Shown piece by piece: positions 50,164 through 58,947 of a stretch of 64,000 nt of DNA. The stretch lies in NCBI RefSeq assembly GCF_002210285.1, contig NZ_MWQE01000003.1, positions 242,570-306,569 on the forward strand. Direction: 5' to 3'. A program made the position numbers and the translations under genes. The notes under the pieces are model-generated. The model was not told the DNA's origin. It saw only the letters and a list, made by a program, of their open reading frames with translations, and made no database searches. Within the stretch, counting starts at the first letter, position 1, and the number at the start of each line of letters is the position of its first letter. The stretch comes from Fibrobacter sp. UWR2. GTDB lineage: Bacteria > Fibrobacterota > Fibrobacteria > Fibrobacterales > Fibrobacteraceae.

Positions 50164-50964
50164 TTATTCCATAGTCTTTTCGAGTGCTTTCGTAACAACG
50201 TCGTAAGCTTCGTCGACAGTATCGCAGAAATGGAACAGCTTGAGGTCGTCCTTGTCGATCATACCTGTTTCGGCCAGGTAGTTCCAGTTGAGAACCTTGT
50301 TCCAGTACTTGCTGCCGAAGATGACCACGGGCATGCGGTCGCCGTATTTCTTTGTTTGAATCAAGGTCAGGATTTCGAACATTTCGTCCAGCGTACCGAA
50401 ACCACCGGGGAATACGACCATGGCCTTGGCCAGCTTCATGAACCAGTACTTACGGATAAAGAAATAGCGGAACTGCAAGTTCAGTTTGTCGTCGATATAG
50501 GGGTTCGGGTGCTGCTCGAACGGAAGCCTGATGTTGAGGCCGACGGAAGAGGTCCCCACGTCGTTTGCCCCGCGGTTGCCCGCTTCCATGATGCCGGGGC
50601 CGCCGCCTGTCATGATGGCAAATCCCTTGTGCTGCTTGTTGGCCCAGCGGCCCAGTTTTGCGCCCAGTTCGTGTGCGGCGTCGTAGTATTCCGCTACGAC
50701 TTCGAGCCTCTTGAGGCGTGCGAGTTCCTTTTTGTCCTTGCATCCCTTCATGCGCTTCTTGATTTCGCTCATGGGGAGTGTACGGGCCGAACCGAAGAAT
50801 ACGATGGTGTTCTGAACGCCTTCCTGCTGGAAAATCTGGTTGGGAGCCATGAATTCGGCGATAATCCTGATGGGGCGGCCATTGTCACTGTCGATAAAGT
50901 CCATATTGTGGTAAATCATCTTGCCCGGATCAGTTGAAATCACTTGTTTCTTTTTTGCAGCCAT
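50164..50964 (-). CDS. LOG-family protein (TIGR00730-like, nucleoside monophosphate phosphoribohydrolase)
   Basis: A 266-residue Rossmann-fold enzyme formerly annotated as lysine decarboxylase. Signatures are GGGPGIMEAGNRGA near residue 140 and PGGFGTLDEMFE near 205, the substrate motif of LOG phosphoribohydrolases that release a base from nucleoside 5'-monophosphates. FFGSARTLP near 78 is also typical. It is on the long side for the family because of an N-terminal extension. AAAGGAG precedes the start and a TAGATTTG box lies further upstream. Confidence 0.9.
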   Translation of the reverse strand: MAAKKKQVISTDPGKMIYHNMDFIDSDNGRPIRIIAEFMAPNQIFQQEGVQNTIVFFGSARTLPMSEIKKRMKGCKDKKELARLKRLEVVAEYYDAAHELGAKLGRWANKQHKGFAIMTGGGPGIMEAGNRGANDVGTSSVGLNIRLPFEQHPNPYIDDKLNLQFRYFFIRKYWFMKLAKAMVVFPGGFGTLDEMFEILTLIQTKKYGDRMPVVIFGSKYWNKVLNWNYLAETGMIDKDDLKLFHFCDTVDEAYDVVTKALEKTME

Positions 50965-51066
50965 GATAGTCTCCTTTGCAAATCTATTTCAATGACAAAA
51001 TACCTTCAGATTTTGAAAAATGCAATAAAAAAACGATTTTTTCTACTTATAAAGCCAAAAAAACTT

Positions 51067-51074
51067 TATATTTA
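51067..51074 (+). promoter_or_regulatory. TATATTTA box 12 bases upstream of the 70-aa gene
   Basis: No Shine-Dalgarno lies between the box and the ATG at 51079; a leaderless start is predicted. Confidence 0.55.
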
Positions 51075-51078
51075 TCTT

Positions 51079-51291
51079 ATGCTAGTAAAAATCTGGACCG
51101 ACAGTTTTATCATTACGGGCGAAATCGACACGTTGCGTGACGAGCGCCTTACCGACTATATTCGCGAGAACAAGGACTTCATCGCGGTTACCCAGGTCAA
51201 GGTAAGCGACAGGAACGACAAGGACCTGTTCCGTACCCACTTCCTGAACGTGAGTACGAGTCACATCGAAATCATCTTGCCTGCCGAGTAG
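51079..51291 (+). CDS. Small hypothetical protein (70 aa)
   Basis: A short, highly charged protein (VKIWTDSFIITGEIDTLRDER at its start, shown by VKIWTDSF; ending IEIILPAE) with alternating beta-strand pattern. No family recognised, but the codon use and the 12-base TATATTTA box support a real gene. The next gene starts 26 bases downstream with its own AAAGGAG. Confidence 0.68.
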   Translation: MLVKIWTDSFIITGEIDTLRDERLTDYIRENKDFIAVTQVKVSDRNDKDLFRTHFLNVSTSHIEIILPAE

Positions 51292-51317
51292 GGGGCTTTT
51301 TAGGGAAAGGAGACTTC

Positions 51318-52073
51318 ATGAGTGTATCGTTTGTCGTTTTCATTGTAGTCGCGATCGTTGTCGTGGCCGTTGCCGCCTTCTGCCTGGGTTCCTGGGTCAG
51401 CAAGGCTACAAAGAAGGAATCCCCCGAGGCGCAGAATACCACGCCCTACGAGGATTGCCTGGCCAAGAACGCGAACAAGTTCAAGTACGGCTCCTTCACG
51501 GATGCCCGCGACGGTGAAACTTACCGCACCGTCAAGATTGGGGGGCAGGTCTGGATGGCCGAAAACCTGCGCTACAACGCCGAGGACAGTTACCCTGCCG
51601 GCAACGATGAATCCAACGTGAAGAAGTTCGGACGTCTCTATAAATGGACCACGGCGCTGGGCATCCCTGCGATATTTAGCGAGCAGTCCCCAGCGAACGA
51701 CATGGAAATGTACCGCAAGATCAAGGCCGACAACTACCAGGGAATTGCGCCCGAGGGCTGGCATATCCCGAGTAGCAAGGAATGGGAACAGCTGATGAAT
51801 AACCTGGATTCCAAGTCCAACGGTTGTGAACTCCGCAGCAAGTGCGTCTGGCAGGAGCCCGGCACGGATTCCCTGGGCTTTTTCGCCCTGCCCGCCGGCT
51901 ACCGCTTCGATAACGGCAGTTTTTGCCAGTTCGGCAAGCGCGCCCGCTTCTGGTGCAAGGATGAATACGGGCTCACGAACGCCTACCGTATGAGCCTCAC
52001 CGATGAATCCATGGATATCGAGGGCGTCTACAGGTCGGATGCGCTTTCTGTGCGCTGCGTAAAGAACGCCTAG
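51318..52073 (+). CDS. Fibrobacter succinogenes major paralogous domain protein (TIGR02145 type)
   Basis: A 251-residue membrane-anchored protein. One N-terminal helix (residues 4-26) is followed by the lineage-typical domain: FTDARDGETYRTVKIGGQVWMAENL by its start FTDARDGETY near residue 60, GRLYKWTTA near 108, PEGWHIPSSKEW near 150, ALPAGYRF near 195 and a final LSVRCVKN. The fold is C-type-lectin/FGE-like. Fibrobacter genomes carry many paralogues, and the function is unknown. AAAGGAG lies 8 bases before the ATG. Strongest taxonomic marker of the window. Confidence 0.92.
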   Translation: MSVSFVVFIVVAIVVVAVAAFCLGSWVSKATKKESPEAQNTTPYEDCLAKNANKFKYGSFTDARDGETYRTVKIGGQVWMAENLRYNAEDSYPAGNDESNVKKFGRLYKWTTALGIPAIFSEQSPANDMEMYRKIKADNYQGIAPEGWHIPSSKEWEQLMNNLDSKSNGCELRSKCVWQEPGTDSLGFFALPAGYRFDNGSFCQFGKRARFWCKDEYGLTNAYRMSLTDESMDIEGVYRSDALSVRCVKNA

Positions 52074-52110
52074 TTCGTCACTTGCGGTTTGCGGCCGCAA
52101 CTATACAAAA

Positions 52111-52135
52111 AAAGCCACCTCGACGAGGTGGCTTT
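52111..52135. terminator. Bidirectional terminator
   Basis: AAAGCCACCTC (52111-52121) pairs with GAGGTGGCTTT (52125-52135) around GAC, between convergent genes ending at 52073 and 52157. Confidence 0.85.
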
Positions 52136-52156
52136 AAGCTTTTTATCGGGACTCGA

Positions 52157-52792
52157 TTACATGAAGAACCAGTGCAACTGGATCTGGGTCTTGAAGCCGA
52201 AGTTGAGGCGGCTGTATTCCGCGTTGGCATCTTCGGAAGTGTTGTACATGAATGCGAGGCCGGCCTTGCCGGTGATGTAGAAGTTAGCCACGGGGTTGGC
52301 GCGGAAACCGGCGAGGAGGTTCAGGTCGAAGCGGTTGTTGTCTTCACCGAGGTGGTTGATTACGATTTCACCGCCGACAAGGACGGGGAGGAGCATCTGG
52401 GCGGCGATGAAGTCAAAGCCAACACCGAAGGTCAGGGCTGTTGCATCGTCGTTACCGTCGGCTTCGCCACCGGCCTTAAATTCAGTGGAAGATTCTCCCT
52501 GATGGACGAGGCCCAAGATGGCGGAAAGTTCCATGTTCGGGGCGATCCTGAAGGTCAGGTAGAAGGTCGGGATGCCGGCACCGAAGGTCTGCTGAAGGTC
52601 AAGACCGAGACCCATGAAGCCTGCACCGGACTGGGCAGGGGCTGCTGCCGGCTGGGCTGCCGGGGAGCTGCTCTGCGCAGGGGCGCTGGAGGCTGCCGGG
52701 GCTTCGTCTTCATATTCATCATCGTCGTCCTGAGCGTAGCTATAGCTGCAGAGAGCCATTGCGGTGAGGGCCGCGAGGAAAATCTTTTTCAT
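52157..52792 (-). CDS. Small outer-membrane beta-barrel protein with acidic/Ala-Ser-Pro N-terminus
   Basis: A 211-residue exported protein. It has a signal peptide (ending SYSYAQ near residue 21), an acidic run (DDDDEYEDE), a low-complexity Ala/Ser/Pro/Gln stretch to about residue 55, then an eight-strand-like beta-barrel pattern ending in an aromatic C-terminus (LHWFFM), typical of outer-membrane proteins. AAGGAG lies before the ATG. Function unknown; the N-terminal stretch could reach the peptidoglycan. Confidence 0.78.
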   Translation of the reverse strand: MKKIFLAALTAMALCSYSYAQDDDDEYEDEAPAASSAPAQSSSPAAQPAAAPAQSGAGFMGLGLDLQQTFGAGIPTFYLTFRIAPNMELSAILGLVHQGESSTEFKAGGEADGNDDATALTFGVGFDFIAAQMLLPVLVGGEIVINHLGEDNNRFDLNLLAGFRANPVANFYITGKAGLAFMYNTSEDANAEYSRLNFGFKTQIQLHWFFM

Positions 52793-52875
52793 TTACCATA
52801 CTCCTTATGTGTATATTGTTGAGTTGCTTCAAGAAATATAAACTATCTGTAAGCTTCTGTCTATGCAATTTTTGG

Positions 52876-55458
52876 TTACGTTTTTCCCCATTCCATGCTG
52901 ATTTTCGCAATTAGGAAGCGTCTGGACGCTTCGTCGAGCTTCGCGGGGTCGATTTCTATGCCGAGTAGCCCTGCAAAAATTACGAACGGGCTCGCTGTAC
53001 AGCCCTGGTCATTGCATTTTACCTTCACGAGCATCGTCTTTCCGGCAATTTCGATGCCCTGTACATGCTCGTTCAGGTTGATTTCCTGCCCGCGGTGGTT
53101 CTTGACTATGGGGAGGTCTTTCGCGTTGAACCGCTCCATTAGGTCGGCGGGGATGCTTTCGGGCGTGTGGCGGTACACCATCGCCTTCGGGAAATGCTTG
53201 CTGAGCTTTTCCTTGAGGGGCTCGATGTTCACGATTTCCATGCCGCGCGGGAACGGTTCGCTCAGCTGCGCCATGAGGTTCGGGAGATTCTCAGGTGAAA
53301 TGTCGAGTTTCTGCAGCAAATCCACGCTGATGATCTCGCAGTAGGTCTCGAGCCCTAACGGGAGTGCTCCCATGTTCGAGATGCGAGGCTTGGGGCTAAA
53401 CCCTTCGCTGAACTTGACGGGAATCCCTGCACACAGGAACGTACGCTCAAAGAAGCTGAGCATGTTCTGGTGCGGTAGGAACCGGCTTAGGCCAGCCTTC
53501 TTGAAGGTGATCTTGTAACTGAAACTTTCTGCCTTTTTCGGGCGTCGCTCCGCGACGAGCTGCTTGATTTCTTCGGGGGTGCGGCTCGGCGCCTTGTGGC
53601 GCACGGGGTCGTCGGCAAGCTTGATTTCGGCTCCGAATCCGGGAATGCCGCACTTTTGGCAGTCGCCCCACTTGCAGTTCGGAACAGGTGCGGAATTCGG
53701 GTCAAAGGCCTTTTCCCATTCGCGGCGCAGGTACTGTTTGGAGGTGCCTGCGTGGATAAAGTCCCACGGGAATACTTCGTCCTTCTCGCGTTCGCGGTAC
53801 ACCCAGCTTGTGTCGTAGCCGCACTTTTCCCACACGCCCAGCCACTTGTTGTAGTCAAAGCGGTAGGCGTCGCTCTCGAAGATTATGCCCTGTTTGTATG
53901 CCTCGTATATTACGGGGGCGAGGCTCCTGTCGGCGCGGCTGTACACGGCTTCGAGGAAACTTGTTTCCCAGCTGGCCCAGTTGATTTTCACGTTCGGGTG
54001 CTTGAAGAACTTTTCGCGCACGTAGCGGATGTGCCTGAGGGCGGTTTCCTTGTCCATGAAGGGCGCCCACTGTAGCCCGGTAAATGATTTCGGGATGAGG
54101 ATTCCGATGGAAACGGCTATTTGGATTTCGCGGTTGTATTTTCGCCCGATTTTCACGAGGTTGAAGATGAGGTCGCAGAAAGCCTGCATGTCGGCCTCGT
54201 TCTCGGTCGGGAATCCGATCATCGTGTAGAGCTTGATCTTGTTGAACCCGCTGCTGAAGGCGTGCTCGGCCGCGTCGTACATGTCCTGGTCGCTGATGGT
54301 CTTGTTGATCATCTTGCGGATGCGCTCGGACCCGGTTTCGGGTGCGAACGTGGCGCTGCGGCCTCCCTTGAGGGCGGCAATCTTGCCGGCGAGTGTCTGG
54401 CCGAAACTGTTCACGCGGATGCTCGGCAGGCTCACGTCGACGGTGTCAAAAAACGGGTCGTCGATGATGGAGTCGGTGAGGGCCTCCACCGGCTTGTAGT
54501 CGGCGGTAGAAAGCGAAAGGAGCCCGAGTTCGCGTTCGCCGGTGGCGCGGATTCCCGCTTTCGCGATGTCGAGGACATCGTCCGGGTTGAGTTCGCGGCA
54601 CGGGCGGTACCAGATGCCTGCCTGGCAGAAACGGCAACCCTGTGCGCAGCCTCGCATGACTTCCACGCTGAAGCGGTTGTGTACGAGCTGCATGTTGGCA
54701 ATCAGGTTTTTGACGGGGTAGTCCTTCGGGTCCATCTCCGGGATGAACAGGCGGCGAACCCCGTTCGTGTGCTCGTAGCTGCCCTTTGCGGGCTCTGCCG
54801 GCACGAGCATGCCGAATTCGTTCTTTACTACGGGGCGGAGCGTCGGCACGTATACGCCGTCTATTTTGGATAAGTTAGCAAGAATCTCGGTACGCTTGAG
54901 TCCTGCTTTGCGCCCTTCGCCAACACAGCGCAAGAGTTCGATCATCACCTTCTCGCCGTCGCCTATCATGAAGGCGTCGAAGAAGTCCGCCACGGGTTCG
55001 GGGTTCGCCATCGCGGGCCCTCCGGAGACGACAATCGGGTCGTTTTCCCCGCGGTCTTTCTGCCATGCCGGAATGCGCGCTAGTTCGAGTACGTAGGGCA
55101 CGTTGGTGAAGTTCAGTTCTGTCTGGAGCGTAATCCCGATGACGTCGAAGTCGCGTACCGGCGTGTAGCTTGCGTGCGTGTACAGCGGGATATCGTATTT
55201 CTTCATCTCGCGGGCCATGTCGTCCCATGGCGCAAAAGCCACCTCGCAGAGCATGTCGGGCTCGCGGTTCACCACGTGGTACAAGATGCGCATGCCGTTA
55301 TTGCTCATGCCTATCTCGTAGGTGTCCGGGAACAGGAACGCCATCCGGGCGAGCATCTGGCTGTGGTCCTTTACGATGCTGTTCGCTTCGCCACCCATGT
55401 AACGGGCGGGGGATTCAACGGCGGGTAACGCTAAGGCGATTTTTTCGAGAATGGTCAT
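52876..55458 (-). CDS. TIGR03960-type radical SAM protein fused to a TIGR03936 (DUF2344) domain
   Basis: An 860-residue protein. It has an N-terminal B12-binding-like domain, then a radical SAM core with RGCAQGCRFCQAG near residue 270 (CxxxCxxC cluster motif). After about residue 615 comes a DUF2344 domain (YKITFKKAGLSRFLPH, FSPKPRISNMGALPLG). A cysteine cluster (CKWGDCQKCGIPG near 590) sits between. In many bacteria the two parts are one or two genes near ribosome or rRNA-processing genes; the reaction is unknown. TAAATTTG starts 13 bases before the ATG, predicting a leaderless mRNA. Confidence 0.9.
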   Translation of the reverse strand: MTILEKIALALPAVESPARYMGGEANSIVKDHSQMLARMAFLFPDTYEIGMSNNGMRILYHVVNREPDMLCEVAFAPWDDMAREMKKYDIPLYTHASYTPVRDFDVIGITLQTELNFTNVPYVLELARIPAWQKDRGENDPIVVSGGPAMANPEPVADFFDAFMIGDGEKVMIELLRCVGEGRKAGLKRTEILANLSKIDGVYVPTLRPVVKNEFGMLVPAEPAKGSYEHTNGVRRLFIPEMDPKDYPVKNLIANMQLVHNRFSVEVMRGCAQGCRFCQAGIWYRPCRELNPDDVLDIAKAGIRATGERELGLLSLSTADYKPVEALTDSIIDDPFFDTVDVSLPSIRVNSFGQTLAGKIAALKGGRSATFAPETGSERIRKMINKTISDQDMYDAAEHAFSSGFNKIKLYTMIGFPTENEADMQAFCDLIFNLVKIGRKYNREIQIAVSIGILIPKSFTGLQWAPFMDKETALRHIRYVREKFFKHPNVKINWASWETSFLEAVYSRADRSLAPVIYEAYKQGIIFESDAYRFDYNKWLGVWEKCGYDTSWVYREREKDEVFPWDFIHAGTSKQYLRREWEKAFDPNSAPVPNCKWGDCQKCGIPGFGAEIKLADDPVRHKAPSRTPEEIKQLVAERRPKKAESFSYKITFKKAGLSRFLPHQNMLSFFERTFLCAGIPVKFSEGFSPKPRISNMGALPLGLETYCEIISVDLLQKLDISPENLPNLMAQLSEPFPRGMEIVNIEPLKEKLSKHFPKAMVYRHTPESIPADLMERFNAKDLPIVKNHRGQEINLNEHVQGIEIAGKTMLVKVKCNDQGCTASPFVIFAGLLGIEIDPAKLDEASRRFLIAKISMEWGKT

Positions 55459-55463
55459 TATTT

Positions 55464-55471
55464 CAAATTTA
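55464..55471 (-). promoter_or_regulatory. TAAATTTG box 13 bases upstream of the radical SAM gene ATG
   Basis: Minus-strand box relative to the ATG at 55458. Confidence 0.55.
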
Positions 55472-55563
55472 GGAAAAATTCTCCTTCGCGGTTTTGGGAG
55501 CCCTAAAAAGCCTCTTTTTCATGAAATTTTCATTTACTTGTGAACAAAATGCGTTTCTTTTGA

Positions 55564-55571
55564 TAAATTTA
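55564..55571 (+). promoter_or_regulatory. TAAATTTA box 12 bases upstream of the GGDEF-like gene
   Basis: The predicted transcription start coincides with the ATG at 55576; no ribosome site is visible. Confidence 0.55.
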
Positions 55572-55575
55572 TGGT

Positions 55576-56952
55576 ATGAGTTTCCTTTCTTATTTCTTTT
55601 GCCTTGTGTTCTTTGCGGGTGGCGTCGTTGCGGCGTATTTTATTCCCGACAAGACTTTGGCTTTGCACCTGAAATTCGTTCTCGTTGGCGCCTGGGGCGC
55701 CGTTCTCGGGCTGGTCTACCACAGCCTCTGCTGTCGTAAGCTGCGCGAAGCCGAAGAAAACTACACCGAACTCCTCAATACGCAGAATACCGCCCCGAAA
55801 ACCGAATATGTGCCTGTCGTGCCCTCTATCGGCGACGAAGTTCAGCCTTTTGAACACCCTGCCCAGCAGCAAAAGAAGAGCCCCTTCGACAGCATTCTCC
55901 CGCCGGGCGCCGTCCCTGCGGCCGAAGCCCTCAAGCAGCAGGTCAAGGAAGCCCCGCAGGTGTTCCCTCTCGATGCCTGGAACGCCTTCTGCAAGCATAT
56001 CCTCAAGAATCGCCCGTTCTCCGAGGTGGTCGAGGCGCTCGAAAAGTCGCTTCCGGAACTGTTCCCGAAGGCTGCCGGCATCCTCTACATGTATGGCGGG
56101 GTTCAGACGGAACTCCACAAGATCCTTTCCTTTGGCGATTACGTCATCAGCGACGATACGATTATGCCGGCGGAATGCGCGAGCTTCAATGTGGGCGATA
56201 TCGTGGTCACGAACTTCACCACGGGAGAATTTACCGGGGGCTGTACGCACCTGCACCATCACCCGCAGGGAGTATCGTTCTGTGCGCCTATCGAGGGCCT
56301 CGAGGAGCATTTTGGCATTCTCTGTATCCAGGTGGACAAGTTCCCCGAGGGCGAAAGTCTCGAGTTCTGGAAGGCGAAGGTGAGCATCGTGGCTGCAACT
56401 TTCGGCCTGTATGTCGCAAACCAGAACCTGAATCTCCGGTTCCAGCAGCACAGTATCCGCGATAGCCTTACCGGGCTGTTCAACAGGCGCTATATGGAAG
56501 AATCCCTGCGCCGCGAGGTCTCTGCCGCCCGCCGTCACAATACTCCTATCGGCATTATCATGATGTATCCCGATGCCATCGAGACCATCAACAAGGAAAA
56601 GGGCCATCACGCGGTCGAACAGCTCCTGTGGGAACTGGGCCAGCGCCTGCCCGGGTTTATCCGTACCGAAGACATCCCGTGCCGTTACGACGGGAATGTC
56701 CTCTGCGTCATTTTGCCCGGTGCCGATAGCAAGATAACCCTTGAGCGCGCCGAACGCATCCGCAGGGAGATTTCCCAGCTCCAGATTGCGTACGGCGACG
56801 GCATCCTGGCTACGAACCTGAGCCTTGGCGTGTCTGTCATGCCTGACCATGCCCAGGACGAGGGCGGACTTATTTATACCGCCCAGATGGCGCTGCAGTT
56901 GTCCATCAACAATGGCGGGAACAGGGTTGTTTCCGTCGACGCGCTGCGCTAG
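55576..56952 (+). CDS. GAF-like plus degenerate GGDEF domain membrane protein
   Basis: A 458-residue protein with two N-terminal membrane helices (about 4-22 and 31-50), a Pro/Gln-rich spacer, a GAF-like sensor (about 140-285) and a GGDEF-family domain recognised by DSLTGLFNRRYMEE near 300. The catalytic GGDEF is replaced (RYDGNVLCVILPG near 378), and the metal/substrate Asp region is altered (MMYPDAIETINKEKGHH). It should not synthesise c-di-GMP but may bind a ligand or partner. Followed by a strong terminator. Confidence 0.83.
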   Translation: MSFLSYFFCLVFFAGGVVAAYFIPDKTLALHLKFVLVGAWGAVLGLVYHSLCCRKLREAEENYTELLNTQNTAPKTEYVPVVPSIGDEVQPFEHPAQQQKKSPFDSILPPGAVPAAEALKQQVKEAPQVFPLDAWNAFCKHILKNRPFSEVVEALEKSLPELFPKAAGILYMYGGVQTELHKILSFGDYVISDDTIMPAECASFNVGDIVVTNFTTGEFTGGCTHLHHHPQGVSFCAPIEGLEEHFGILCIQVDKFPEGESLEFWKAKVSIVAATFGLYVANQNLNLRFQQHSIRDSLTGLFNRRYMEESLRREVSAARRHNTPIGIIMMYPDAIETINKEKGHHAVEQLLWELGQRLPGFIRTEDIPCRYDGNVLCVILPGADSKITLERAERIRREISQLQIAYGDGILATNLSLGVSVMPDHAQDEGGLIYTAQMALQLSINNGGNRVVSVDALR

Positions 56953-56970
56953 CCCTGCCTACAAGAGCAT

Positions 56971-57008
56971 AAAAAAACATCCTGACCAGAAGCCAGGATG
57001 TTTTTTTT
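56971..57008 (+). terminator. Rho-independent terminator
   Basis: AAAAAAACATCCTG (56971-56984) pairs with CAGGATGTTTTTTT (56994-57007), 14 pairs, loop of 9, T-run included. Confidence 0.9.
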
Positions 57009-57213
57009 GGGGTTAGGAGGAGAACAAAGAGTTCTTGAACATAAAGATACCCACTTGAACGGGCTTCGGCACGTTTTTTTTGAATAAAAGCCAATAAAGT
57101 GTAGAGAAGTTCTCATCACCCCGCAATAATCGAGAATATTGTTCCCGTTTTTTGAAATGGCCCGTTTCGGCGGAGGGGCGCACGCCTGTGTTTCTCCGTT
57201 TTTCTACATTTAC
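57009..57213. other. Gene-free leader region
   Basis: No gene recognised. TACATTTA at 57205-57212 is a -10-like box immediately before the next start codon. Confidence 0.4.
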
Positions 57214-58143
57214 ATGCGTATGAAGAAGTTTATTGCTCCTATTGTCTTGTTTGTGCTGGCAGCAGGGCTTGGTATCTATCTGTTGCTTGATTTTCCTGCA
57301 GTGAGGTCGTCCTTTGATGCGGAAGCCTATCTAGAGGCTCGTAGCCGTATTGATTCCCTGCAGGTGGCGCTGTTTGAAGCCCAGGGTAACCCCGACTTGC
57401 AACTTTCTATCCGCAGTGAACTGGAATCCTCATGGGAAGCCCTCGGCGATATGCGCAAGGAACCCGCTCCTGCGCCTTCGAACAACCCGTTTGGCTTGTC
57501 CAACGAGGCCGTAATCTGGATAGCCTGCGGCGTTTGTGCCGTTATCCTCTGTATCATCTTGCTGGCCTTCCTCGCGCACCGCAAGAAAGTCCTGACCCTC
57601 AAGATGGAGGCCGTGAAGGCGGAACAGCGTTTCAAGGAGCCGAAGGAAGGGCTTGACGATGCGACTGTCGTTACGCGCCCGCGCCCCAAAAAGCGCTCCA
57701 TTATCGACGAGGTTGAGAATGCGGCTGCCAGCCAGGAACAGGAACTGCCCAAGATGGCGTTCGAGAACGAGCATGGCGTGCCCGAGAACAAGATTTTGAC
57801 GACTGACCTCGATGCCCCGCGCCCGCAGCTTAGGCCCACGGCAAAGGAACGCATCACTTCTGCGATGCAGTCGCTTTCCGATGTCCTGCGCTCCCCGCGC
57901 GGCGTTACCCGCGAACGCACCATGAAACTGCGTGCCCAGAGCCACAATTCTACCGGCGATCCGAGCCTGCAGGCGAAATCCCCGCTCAAGACAAGCCGTT
58001 TCGACCGTGAACTTACCGAGAAAACCAAGATTATGCAGATGTCCCGCCGCGGTTTCCCCGCGTCGGCAATCGCCTCGCAGTTGAAAATCCCGCAGGAACA
58101 GGTTGAGGCTGTCATCAAGGAATCCCTCGAATCGGGGGCTTGA
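57214..58143 (+). CDS. Two-helix membrane protein with C-terminal HTH-like segment
   Basis: A 309-residue protein. It has an N-terminal helix (about 4-24), a periplasmic coiled region (residues 30-90), a second helix (about 102-124), then a long basic cytosolic tail with low complexity. The last 40 residues (IMQMSRRGFPASAIASQLKIPQEQV, shown by ASAIASQLKIPQEQV) look like a helix-turn-helix, as in DUF2802-type proteins. The start is ATG 57214 or 57220. Its TGA overlaps the truA ATG (TGATG). No family assigned. Confidence 0.7.
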   Translation: MRMKKFIAPIVLFVLAAGLGIYLLLDFPAVRSSFDAEAYLEARSRIDSLQVALFEAQGNPDLQLSIRSELESSWEALGDMRKEPAPAPSNNPFGLSNEAVIWIACGVCAVILCIILLAFLAHRKKVLTLKMEAVKAEQRFKEPKEGLDDATVVTRPRPKKRSIIDEVENAAASQEQELPKMAFENEHGVPENKILTTDLDAPRPQLRPTAKERITSAMQSLSDVLRSPRGVTRERTMKLRAQSHNSTGDPSLQAKSPLKTSRFDRELTEKTKIMQMSRRGFPASAIASQLKIPQEQVEAVIKESLESGA

Positions 58144-58895
58144 TGCGCTACCGGTTCCGCTGCGAATATCTGGGAAGCGCGTTTTACGGCTGGCAAGAAC
58201 AGAACGAAGCCGGTAAGACCAAGTTCGTGACGGTGCAGTCCGCCCTCGAGGAGGCTTTCTCGGTAGCACTCCGAGCCCCAATCCGCATTGTGGGTTCGGG
58301 CCGTACCGATACCGGTGTCCATGCCCGCGGGCAGTGTGTCCACTTTGATTTCGATGGTGAACTGGACCCGTTCAAGACGGAACGTTCGATAAACGGACTT
58401 ACCAAGCGGCTTATCCGCATCCGTGACCTGCAGGCGTGCGCGCCCGATTTCCATGCCCGTTACGATGCGGTCTCTCGCTATTACCAGTACACGATATTTA
58501 CCCGCCCTGTGGCACTCATGCGTGATTTCGGCTGGGAATGCGGCTCCCTGTCGCTAGATCTCGGTGCGATGGAGCGCGAGGCGCAGGCGTTCCTTGGCGA
58601 ACACGACTTTATCGATTTCTGTATTCCGCGTAACGACGGCAAGTCTACGCTCTGCACGCTGACCGAGTTTAGGCTCGAGCGCGTGAACGACTGGACATGC
58701 ATGTTCCATATCCGCGGCAACCGCTTTTTGCACCGTCAGGTGCGCGCGATGGTCGGGACTCTCTTTGATGTGGGCCGCGGCCGCTATCCCGAAGGTACGG
58801 TCAAGACTATATTCGAGAAGAATTTCAAGGGCGAACGCACCTGGGCCCCTCCACAGGGACTTGTGCTGCAAGACGTGGAATACGCTGATTACTAA
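58143..58895 (+). CDS. truA: tRNA pseudouridine(38-40) synthase
   Basis: A 250-residue enzyme making pseudouridine at tRNA positions 38-40. It has YLGSAFYGWQ near residue 8, the catalytic Asp in GSGRTDTGVHARGQ near 52-65, RYYQYTIF, HDFIDFC and a C-terminal RQVRAMVGTLFDVG. Standard length. It starts with ATG at 58143 sharing the A of the upstream TGA; a TTG one codon earlier is less likely. Followed by a terminator. Confidence 0.95.
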   Translation: MRYRFRCEYLGSAFYGWQEQNEAGKTKFVTVQSALEEAFSVALRAPIRIVGSGRTDTGVHARGQCVHFDFDGELDPFKTERSINGLTKRLIRIRDLQACAPDFHARYDAVSRYYQYTIFTRPVALMRDFGWECGSLSLDLGAMEREAQAFLGEHDFIDFCIPRNDGKSTLCTLTEFRLERVNDWTCMFHIRGNRFLHRQVRAMVGTLFDVGRGRYPEGTVKTIFEKNFKGERTWAPPQGLVLQDVEYADY

Positions 58896-58899
58896 TAAA

Positions 58900-58922
58900 A
58901 AACCGACCGGCGAGGTCGGTTT
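58900..58922. terminator. Bidirectional terminator between truA and pdxJ
   Basis: AAACCGACC (58900-58908) and GGTCGGTTT (58914-58922), perfect 9-bp stem, loop GGCGA, between convergent genes. Confidence 0.85.
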
Positions 58923-58947
58923 GCCTTTATCTTGTATGTAAATACGG

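Noticed and set aside
55534..56850. 438-codon antisense frame opposite the GGDEF-like gene
   Set aside because: Shadow; the plus-strand gene has recognisable domains and a start-proximal promoter box.
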